Positions 16,601 through 22,558 of a stretch of 22,558 bases of DNA are shown here, in pieces. Location: assembly GCA_041302975.1 (NCBI GenBank), contig JBFYQC010000155.1, positions 1 through 22,558 on the forward strand, in the 5' to 3' direction. Position 1 is the stretch's first letter; every line of letters starts with the position of its first letter. The notes beneath the pieces were generated by a model. It saw only the letters and a list, made by a program, of their open reading frames with translations. It searched no databases and was not told the origin of the DNA. This DNA comes from UBA6183 sp041302975 (GTDB lineage: Bacteria; Bacteroidota; Bacteroidia; UKL13-3). The position numbers and the translations under genes are program-made.

Positions 16601-17424
16601 TGGCTTCATACCGTGAGTACAGAAACTTAATCCAATTGTATCGTTTTGTTGAGGCATATCCTTTCCCGTATACCTCATTTAGTAATTTAGATTTCTCTAC
16701 AGTAAAATCATTCCGTTTAGAATATGAGTTAAGAGATTTAGGTAATATTAATATTTCAGCCAACTACATGTTACAGTTTGCTGATGGAACTGGGTCTAAT
16801 TCTCAATCAAGTGGTGCACTTGTTCAAGTAGGTTTACCAACTTTGCGTAATATTTTCCCGCTTGATTACGATACACGTCATACCTTAAAAGGTACATTTG
16901 ACTATCATTATCGTACAGGAAAAGATTATAATGGCCCAATTGTAGCAGGTAAGAAAATATTGGAAAATGCAGGTATTAACTTCATTTTCAACTATACATC
17001 TGGTCGCCCTTATACTCAAACGTTAATTGCTGTTCCAGAGGTTCAAAGTGGTGTGGTGTCTCGTTCTCAGGTTAAAGGTACAATTAACGGAGCTAATCTA
17101 CCACCACAGTTTTTCATAGACATGAACATTGATAAAAACTTTACGTTCAAAAAAGAATCATTATCTGGTAAAACAACAATGTACCGCTTACGTGTTTTCT
17201 TATGGATGCAAAATGTTTTAAACGCAGCCAATGTTCTAGGAGTTTATCAATATACAGGTTCTGCATATGATGATGGTTATCTAGCATCACCTCAATCTAT
17301 CGAACAAAAACGTGTTGCAACCAATACACAGTCTTTTGTTGACTTGTATAATACAAGAGTAGTAAATCCTGGTTTATTTGCATTGCCAAGGTTAACTCGT
17401 TTAGGTGTTTCATTATACTTCTAA
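13618..17424 (+). CDS. TonB-dependent outer-membrane receptor, SusC-like N-terminal extension
   Basis: 1268 residues. Residues 1-21 are a signal peptide. Residues 26-107 are a carboxypeptidase-regulatory-like beta-sandwich domain (LRGKIIDSKTKKPVDYASI, then GDYMLEISSIGY), the extension typical of Bacteroidota TonB receptors. Residues about 135-228 are the plug (TPTIRGARADGTAYYIDGVRV, with TPALYGDFTGGAIAINTK at 208-225). The remainder is a large beta barrel of alternating aromatic strands ending in Phe, the outer-membrane insertion signal (VSLYF). Known receptors take up large or scarce substrates using TonB energy; the substrate here cannot be told. No SusD-type lipoprotein follows; instead a giant exported protein begins 18 bases downstream, then a PorV-like barrel. 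Unlike Sus loci there are no glycoside hydrolase or sensor genes nearby. The stop is followed directly by an A-rich stretch with no terminator. Confidence 0.9.
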   Translation: MKKVYSFLVALMAICIVANAQSQLGELRGKIIDSKTKKPVDYASIQLKLNGIIKAQVKSDDEGEFIIKPLQPGDYMLEISSIGYQGQSISGISVISDQATYQNVSLVPTGGVDLGTAVIKSKKVLVDREGKGGGTKTAEEIMRLPQRNANMVANTFAGVDARAGGTPTIRGARADGTAYYIDGVRVAAGSVTIPQNAIDQIQVITSGTPALYGDFTGGAIAINTKAPSRIWMRSFEFITATPFYGWAGDNSHYNEFQGFISGPILIANKGKQDKERVLVGFSLAGSGVYQLDGRLPAVETYRASDAAQAKIEENPLTRTATGGFVPTGEFLTKGDLVKVDQRQNVATYNINLQGNFSYQPTNNISIRLGYQGNFARGRGFSYANSLLNSDNNQLSQSFTGRITGQFTQTFNKTGDDAKKQQTVSGFYYTARLSYERSFAESMNADYGDDLFQYGYVGKFKTYSQDFYGLVAKSFGQAPDSFNYVDKNGQQKTLYTSAYRRNFGTVDTAYTFEPVGNNIRSNYTRSIYDYYASQGQNVTSLSQLRGLGGLTNGDNPLGIYSNMWTSPGTVQGGYSKSMNEAYILFVMSEASVAPKKNPKAKHDLQFGFSYEQQFRRGYGVGATGLWTLMRQQINSQFVGLDSNNYSLKFDQYGNFQDTVIFANKVDLAQQSNFDRNLRNKLIASGELDVYGNPVSDQTRIDVNSYAPNKFSLDMFSADELLNNGNSLVSYNGYDYLGNRVNGKKSVNDFLNDPTNRSLGAYQPVYMAAWLQDKFAFKDLIVRAGVRFDRFDANQVVLKDPYSLVPIYSAGEVRGGDLKGLGSLIPSNIGDDYKVYVDTKTPNSANKVNITGYRNGNDWYDKDGNPVTDPSSLWRDAQRENSDVENGNIPFLVTDAENNGIAKPTAASFRDYKPDIKVSPRIWFSFPISTTSQFFGTYDVLVQRPTESNVAQIDDYFYLNNRRTGVIANPDLRMTQVTDYEMGFRQQIGDNSAIGIVASYREYRNLIQLYRFVEAYPFPYTSFSNLDFSTVKSFRLEYELRDLGNINISANYMLQFADGTGSNSQSSGALVQVGLPTLRNIFPLDYDTRHTLKGTFDYHYRTGKDYNGPIVAGKKILENAGINFIFNYTSGRPYTQTLIAVPEVQSGVVSRSQVKGTINGANLPPQFFIDMNIDKNFTFKKESLSGKTTMYRLRVFLWMQNVLNAANVLGVYQYTGSAYDDGYLASPQSIEQKRVATNTQSFVDLYNTRVVNPGLFALPRLTRLGVSLYF

Positions 17425-17442
17425 AAAAAATAAAACAAAGAC

Positions 17443-20400
17443 ATGAAAAGTATAAATCAACAATTTTTAAAGTTTGTAAAGGCAATGGGTGTTGCTGCCG
17501 TTTTGGTAGCATCTGTTACCCCTGCACAGGCGCGCTATAACGTTGGTACTCCAGAACCAAAGGGATCTCGAGAGCCTGAAATAAGAGGAAAAAGAGTTGG
17601 TTGCTTGCCAGCAACTCAACAACGCGACTTAGATGTAAACAACGTAAGAACCACGATTTTAAACGGTGGCGATATGTGGTGGAATTTAAGTAATGCCCGT
17701 TATGAAATTCCAAAAATTCAAACGGGTCAGGTGTCAAAGCACTCTTTATTTTCTGGTGCTCTATGGATAGGTGGAGTTTCTAATGGTAATTTGAAATTAG
17801 CTGCTCAAACATATCGTCAGAGTGGTAATGATTTTTACCCAGGCCCTTTAGTTAATGGAACTGCCTCTATTACAGAAGATAAGTGTAAGTCATTCGACAA
17901 AATTTGGCGTGTTACTTTGCGTGAAGTTCAAGATCTAGTTGCAACAACAGATATAAACTCATACGAAATTCCTGATGATGTAATTAGTTGGCCGGGTAAT
18001 GGAGATGTTGGTATAGGTGAAGCAGCCCGCTTGGCTCCTTATTTTGATAAAAATAACGACTCAAGATATGATCCATTAGATGGTGATTATCCAACTTTGA
18101 ATCATGGAAAAGAAGATGTTAAAAATATCCCAGACATGATGTTGTATATGATATACAACGATAAAGGTAATATTCATAATGAAACTCAAGGTGTTCCGAT
18201 TGGTCTTGAGTTACATACTCAAGCATTTGCTTATTCAACCAACGATGAAATTAATAATATGACCTTTTATCGCACTACAATCTACAATAGAAGTAGTGAA
18301 ACGGTTGATAGTACAGTTTTTGGCCAGTGGGTAGATGCGGATTTAGGTAACTATTCTGACGATTATGTTGAGTGTGATGTTGCTCGTAATTTGGGAATAT
18401 GTTATAATGGTGATGACAATGATGAAGGTATTTTAGGCTATGGTTTAAATCCTCCAAGTGTTGGGGTTACCTTCTTTGAAGGTCCACGTAGACCAGACAA
18501 TAGCGAGATTGGGCTAACAAAATTTGTTTATTATAATAATGATTTTAGCTTAACAGGTAACCCTAGTCGCCCAGAGCATTATTGGGGTTACTTAAACGGT
18601 CGTTGGAAAGATGGTGCAAACATTACTTATGGTGGTAACGGTAGGGGTGGAGCTGATACGGCAAGTTTCATGTTTCCTGGAAATACTGACCCAGCTGGAA
18701 GACCAACATGGAATGAGCGTATCGCTGGTAATCAACCTCAAGACAGACGATTTTTGCAAACTGCCGGTTCATTTACATTATTACCGGGAGCTGTTAATCG
18801 TGTGACTATTGGAGTAGTATGGGCACGCGCTTCTAGTGGTGGTGCAACTGGTTCTTTCAATTTATTAAAAGAAGCAAGTGATAAGGCAACAACACTATAT
18901 AAAAACAACTTCGAACTAAAGGTTGGTCCTGAGGCTCCTAAACTAGAAATTGTTGAGTTAAATAGAAAACTAGTTGTTAAAATGCTTAACACAAAAACGA
19001 TTGAAACTTTTGTGGACACATTTGCTGGACCTTGCGCTGAACAAACTGTATATAAATTCCAAGGTTATCAAATATGGCAGTTAAAAACCTCAAGTATACC
19101 AAGTGATATATCTGATCCGGCACAAGCACGTTTAGTAGCTCAGTTTGATGTCGTTGATGGTGTTGCCAGAGTTGTTAACACAGTTTTTAGTCCTGAGTTA
19201 GAAGAGAACGTAAAACGTATCATGGTTGAGGGAAATAATGAAGGAATCCAGCATACTTTTGAAATTACTAAAGATTTATTTGAAACAGGTTCTGACCAAA
19301 CTTTAGTAAACTTTAAAAGCTATAACTACTATATCGTCTCATACGCAACTGCTACAAATTGTGCAACAGATGCCGATCAATATTTATCAAGTTCTAAAAC
19401 TTTAGGGGAGTCAAACTTGTCAATTTATACTGCCATTCCTCATGATCCTACACCTTCTGGAGCATCACTAAACAGTGATTACGGTACTGGTATACCAGTA
19501 ACTATGATTGAAGGTGTTGGTAACGGTGGACAGGTTGTTAAATTATCTGAATCTTCAATTAATTCATTGTTAACAGCTCCTTATTACTCAAAAGAACGTA
19601 CTTATCTTTCAGGATTTGGTCCTATAAAAGTAAAAGTTATTAACCCAGTTAATGTTCCTAAAGGTAGTTTTGAGTTGGTCATGCGTGATGAGTCTTCTAA
19701 TACAAGAAAAACTGATACATTATCTGCAGCTAATACACGTTGGGTGCTTAAAAACTTAACTACTGGTGAAATAAAAATATCAGATACAACATTGGCATAT
19801 TCAAACGAGCAAATATTTACCGAATGGGGATTGTCTGTTCAAATGAATCAATCAATATTACCTGGTAATTCTGAATCTCAAGTAGATGAATCTAATGGAT
19901 TTATTTCTTCATCTATTTTATTCTCAAATTTAACTGATGAGTGGTTAGGTGGCGTTCAAGATGAACAATCTCCTTATGGATCAATTCCTTTCTACCAAGC
20001 TTCATTTAATTGGATACGTGCTGGTAGTAACGGTAGACCTGATTTCGAAAATGCAGAATTACATGATTTTGCTTTGTCAAAAGTTCCTATTGATCCAAGG
20101 AAAAATTTCTCAAATATTATTGAAAGTCGTTGGGCGCCTTATGCTTTAGCATCTCGTTGGAGAACAACCTTGGCAACCAAACTTCCAACATTTGGTCCTG
20201 CTTGGGATGGTGGTGTTGGTTCCTTAGGTAGTGGTTTGGCTTCAGGTGATAATCCATTATCAGACCTTCATAGTGTTAAAGTGGTTTTAACTCGTGATAG
20301 ATCAAAATGGAGTAGATGTGTGGTATTAGAACTTGGTGAAGATAAAAACTTGAATTTTGGTAATGCAGATAAGATGGATCCTCGTAAATCTCCTTCTGTT

Positions 20401-21327
20401 GATCAAAACGGACAAGCTGATGGTACTGGATTGGGTATGGGATGGTTCCCAGGATATGCAGTTGATTTAGAAACAGGGGAACGTTTAAATATTATGTTTG
20501 GTGAAGATTCATCTTTACCTGGAGAGAATGGTTCTGATATGGTTTGGAACCCAACATCAACAACTATTGATCAAGGTGGTCGTCCTGTATTTGGTGGAAA
20601 ACACTATATTTACGTTATGACATCAAAACGTTTTACAATAGGTGCAGGAGCTTCAGCTATTGTATACAATGGTCCACGCTATGATGGATGCGCTGATTAC
20701 AGTGTTCGTTTATCAACATCTCCTGGTCCAGGTATGCCAAGTTCATTTGGTATTAGAAAACGTCAAGTTTTTTCTCAAGCTATGTATACTTCAATGGCCA
20801 TGTTAAATCCTGGTTCACAAATGAAGTCACCTTGGGATAATTTAATACCTAGTGATGTAGAGATTAACATCAATGTTAAGCGTCCTTATGCAAGTTTCTC
20901 TGTTGACGGTTCTGTTGTTAACGACAGTATGCCTGTATTCAGGTTTAATACTGATGGGGTAGCAACAACCATAGGTAATAAAGAGATTGCCAAGCGTGTT
21001 CTAGATAAAGTAAGTATTGTTCCTAATCCATATTATGCTTATTCTCAATATGAAGATCCGGGTAACCAATTGGATAGTAGGGTGAAAATTACCAACTTAC
21101 CTCCAAAATGTTTAATTCAGATTTATACCATGGATGGTGTAGTAGTAAGAACAATTAGGAAAGATGATCCAAACGCTACATTCATTAATTGGGATTTGAA
21201 AAATAATGCAAAAGTGCCTATTTCTAGTGGTGTTTATTTAATCCACGTTAAATCTGATGAACTTGGTGAAGAAAGAATAATTAAGTGGTTTGGTGTAATG
21301 AGGCCAGTAGATTACGATACCTTCTAA
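17443..21327 (+). CDS. Giant exported protein with FlgD/T9SS-CTD-like C-terminus
   Basis: 1294 residues. Residues 1-31 are a signal peptide with two basic groups, a hydrophobic core and an AQA cleavage site. I recognise the overall pattern from long uncharacterised Bacteroidota proteins but know no enzyme activity. The N-terminal third includes MWWNLSNARYEIP and SLFSGALWIGG, a calcium-loop-like acidic stretch at 202-217 (DKNNDSRYDPLDGDYP), and TFYRTTIYNRSSETVDSTVFGQWVDADLGN. The middle is beta-rich with no named domain. The end (about 1187-1294) resembles a FlgD-type immunoglobulin fold or a sorting domain: VPNPYYAYSQYE, RVKITNLPPKCLIQIYTMDG, SGVYLIHVKS, then KWFGVMRPVDYDTF. This tail lacks the short basic finish of normal type A sorting domains. 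It lies between the TonB receptor and a PorV-like gene, suggesting a cell-surface protein. No catalytic site is visible. Confidence 0.75.
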   Translation: MKSINQQFLKFVKAMGVAAVLVASVTPAQARYNVGTPEPKGSREPEIRGKRVGCLPATQQRDLDVNNVRTTILNGGDMWWNLSNARYEIPKIQTGQVSKHSLFSGALWIGGVSNGNLKLAAQTYRQSGNDFYPGPLVNGTASITEDKCKSFDKIWRVTLREVQDLVATTDINSYEIPDDVISWPGNGDVGIGEAARLAPYFDKNNDSRYDPLDGDYPTLNHGKEDVKNIPDMMLYMIYNDKGNIHNETQGVPIGLELHTQAFAYSTNDEINNMTFYRTTIYNRSSETVDSTVFGQWVDADLGNYSDDYVECDVARNLGICYNGDDNDEGILGYGLNPPSVGVTFFEGPRRPDNSEIGLTKFVYYNNDFSLTGNPSRPEHYWGYLNGRWKDGANITYGGNGRGGADTASFMFPGNTDPAGRPTWNERIAGNQPQDRRFLQTAGSFTLLPGAVNRVTIGVVWARASSGGATGSFNLLKEASDKATTLYKNNFELKVGPEAPKLEIVELNRKLVVKMLNTKTIETFVDTFAGPCAEQTVYKFQGYQIWQLKTSSIPSDISDPAQARLVAQFDVVDGVARVVNTVFSPELEENVKRIMVEGNNEGIQHTFEITKDLFETGSDQTLVNFKSYNYYIVSYATATNCATDADQYLSSSKTLGESNLSIYTAIPHDPTPSGASLNSDYGTGIPVTMIEGVGNGGQVVKLSESSINSLLTAPYYSKERTYLSGFGPIKVKVINPVNVPKGSFELVMRDESSNTRKTDTLSAANTRWVLKNLTTGEIKISDTTLAYSNEQIFTEWGLSVQMNQSILPGNSESQVDESNGFISSSILFSNLTDEWLGGVQDEQSPYGSIPFYQASFNWIRAGSNGRPDFENAELHDFALSKVPIDPRKNFSNIIESRWAPYALASRWRTTLATKLPTFGPAWDGGVGSLGSGLASGDNPLSDLHSVKVVLTRDRSKWSRCVVLELGEDKNLNFGNADKMDPRKSPSVDQNGQADGTGLGMGWFPGYAVDLETGERLNIMFGEDSSLPGENGSDMVWNPTSTTIDQGGRPVFGGKHYIYVMTSKRFTIGAGASAIVYNGPRYDGCADYSVRLSTSPGPGMPSSFGIRKRQVFSQAMYTSMAMLNPGSQMKSPWDNLIPSDVEININVKRPYASFSVDGSVVNDSMPVFRFNTDGVATTIGNKEIAKRVLDKVSIVPNPYYAYSQYEDPGNQLDSRVKITNLPPKCLIQIYTMDGVVVRTIRKDDPNATFINWDLKNNAKVPISSGVYLIHVKSDELGEERIIKWFGVMRPVDYDTF

Positions 21328-21342
21328 CAAAAACTTATAAAA

Positions 21343-21365
21343 CCGGGGAGGGTAAACCTCCCCGG
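21343..21365. promoter_or_regulatory. Strong GC hairpin between the giant protein and porV-like genes
   Basis: CCGGGGAGG (21343-21351) and CCTCCCCGG (21357-21365) form a perfect 9-bp stem with a 5-base loop in an otherwise AT-rich region. On the plus strand no T run follows, so it is not a standard terminator for the operon and may instead mark RNA processing or stabilise the upstream message. On the minus strand it runs into TTTTATAAG, weakly terminator-like. Confidence 0.6.
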
Positions 21366-21389
21366 AATATCAATTAAAAAGTATTAGGC

Positions 21390-22487
21390 ATGAAAAAATA
21401 TATTTTACAATTAATGTCAATTATTGCATTGTTTGGTTCAATGCAAGTAAATGCGGGTAACCCAGATCGTGCTGGTGGGGCTGGCGCAACGCAAGTTCTA
21501 ATAAATCCTTATGGTAGGTCTGCTGGTATGTTAGGCGCTAACACGGCTTCTATTCGTGGGGTTGAGTCGTTTCAATATAATATAGCTGGCTTAGCATACA
21601 CCAATAAAACAGATATTGGTTTCTCAAGAACTACCTATTTGCAAGGTGCAGATGTTTATGTTAATAACTTATCATTGGTTCAGAATTTAGGTTCTGGTAG
21701 TGTAATGGGACTTTCCTTCAATTCTTTCGATTTTGGAAATATTCCAATTACTTCTGAATCTCAACCTGATGGTACTTTAGGGACATATTCACCACAAATA
21801 CTGAATATTTCTTTGGCTTATGCTAAAAAGTTTTCAAATAGTATTACTGGTGGCTTAAATGTTCGTTTAATATCTGAAGGTATTAGTAATGTTGGGGCAA
21901 CTGGTGTTGGTATTGATGCCGGTGTTCAATACCAAACTTCTTTGGTTGCTAAGAAAAAAGACATCAAAAAAGAAGACTTCCGTTTTGGTATCAGTGTTAA
22001 AAACATTGGTCCTAATATGACTCAAACAGGATCTGGTCTATCATTCCGTTCTATTAATTCAATTACGGGTGCTGATAGACGCGCTTTGATGGGATCGGAA
22101 AGTTACAACTTGCCATCTTTAATTAACATAGGTGCTTCTTACGATATGCGTTTAGATGCCAAAGAAAGTGATACGTATTTTCATCGTTTAACTGCTCATG
22201 GTAACTTTAACTATAATGCGTTTTCTGCTAATGTATCTGCTTTAGGATTAGAGTATGCCTTTAAAGAAACTGTTATGTTGCGTGGAGGCTATGCTTATCA
22301 AGATAATATTTTAGATGCTGCTGATTACTACACTCAATATATCGGTTTTGCAGGTGGGGCAGGATTCGTTTTGCCAATTAGTAAAAGTGGAACTCGTGTA
22401 GCTATTGATTATTCTTATGCTCCAACACGTGTATTCAACGGTATTCATAACTTATCTATTACGTTATCTATAGATAATAAAAAATAA
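21390..22487 (+). CDS. PorV/PorQ-family outer-membrane beta-barrel protein
   Basis: 365 residues. Residues 1-22 are a signal peptide ending NAG. The start of the mature protein (GGAGATQVLINPYGRSAGMLGANTASIRGVESFQYNIAGLAYT, about 28-70) is the conserved beginning of the PorV/PorQ family, which in structure resembles FadL-type barrels. The rest alternates polar and hydrophobic residues as membrane strands do, up to the C-terminal LSITLSIDNKK. In known T9SS, PorV shuttles folded cargo from the translocon to the sortase PorU, and PorQ has a similar role. This copy sits apart from any core secretion genes and directly after a sorting-domain-like exported protein, so it is probably a dedicated paralogue rather than the housekeeping PorV; that is inference. 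Start: ATG at 21390, 25 bases after the intercistronic hairpin. Confidence 0.82.
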   Translation: MKKYILQLMSIIALFGSMQVNAGNPDRAGGAGATQVLINPYGRSAGMLGANTASIRGVESFQYNIAGLAYTNKTDIGFSRTTYLQGADVYVNNLSLVQNLGSGSVMGLSFNSFDFGNIPITSESQPDGTLGTYSPQILNISLAYAKKFSNSITGGLNVRLISEGISNVGATGVGIDAGVQYQTSLVAKKKDIKKEDFRFGISVKNIGPNMTQTGSGLSFRSINSITGADRRALMGSESYNLPSLINIGASYDMRLDAKESDTYFHRLTAHGNFNYNAFSANVSALGLEYAFKETVMLRGGYAYQDNILDAADYYTQYIGFAGGAGFVLPISKSGTRVAIDYSYAPTRVFNGIHNLSITLSIDNKK

Positions 22488-22513
22488 GATATATTCGCAA
22501 GGTATTTAATAAT

Positions 22514-22553
22514 AAGAAACGCTTCCTGCAAAGGAGGCGTTTCTTTATTTTTA
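22514..22553 (+). terminator. Terminator of the TonB receptor operon
   Basis: A 14-bp stem with one G-T pair (22514-22527 with 22532-22545) and tetraloop GCAA is followed by TATTTTT. It begins 26 bases after the porV-like stop and closes the operon. Confidence 0.92.
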
Positions 22554-22558
22554 GTACG

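Noticed and set aside
13618..21327. Classical SusC/SusD polysaccharide utilisation locus
   Set aside because: The gene after the receptor has no SusD features (no lipoprotein signal, no TPR helices), and no glycoside hydrolases or sensor genes are linked.

Overview
The window looks like chromosomal DNA from a low-GC member of the Bacteroidota. The evidence is a type IX secretion (T9SS) type A sorting domain, a TonB-dependent receptor with a carboxypeptidase-regulatory-like N-terminal domain, a PorV/PorQ-like outer-membrane protein, and several promoters of the Bacteroidota type (TAnnTTTG with an upstream TTG). Genus cannot be judged from the sequence alone.

Layout. (1) 127-1176 is a 37-kDa nucleoid-associated protein gene. 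(2) 1433-4569, on the minus strand, is a two-gene unit: a short secreted T9SS-sorted protein, then a long repeat protein with collagen-like triplets, about 28 head repeats of 17 residues and a C-terminal S74 chaperone domain. A 532-base AT-rich spacer separates it from a divergent, very AT-rich gene (5102-6340). That gene has a small helix-turn-helix-like N-terminal region and an unrecognised helical C-terminal part, and I infer it may be a regulator. (3) A tRNA-Met (minus) with its own promoter and terminator. (4) 6924-10280 holds a membrane-anchored GH25 muramidase converging on a pepA-like/pdxA operon; the two share a bidirectional terminator. (5) 10344-13521, on the plus strand, holds rsmA (16S rRNA dimethyltransferase), mgtE (Mg2+ channel/transporter, overlapping rsmA) and a D-2-hydroxyacid dehydrogenase of the phosphoglycerate dehydrogenase type. 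(6) 13618-22487 is a three-gene envelope operon: TonB-dependent receptor, a 1294-residue exported protein with a FlgD/T9SS-CTD-like end, and a PorV-like barrel. A strong terminator closes it at the end of the window.

Regions 1, 3, 4 and 5 are ordinary housekeeping. The two parts worth attention are the surface-fibre module (region 2), where a large fibre with no visible anchor is paired with a small T9SS-sorted protein and a divergent putative regulator whose promoter carries a helical-turn direct repeat, and the envelope trio (region 6), where a SusC-like receptor is followed not by SusD but by a giant exported protein and a dedicated PorV-like protein. The family members are recognisable, but a joint function for either set is inference.
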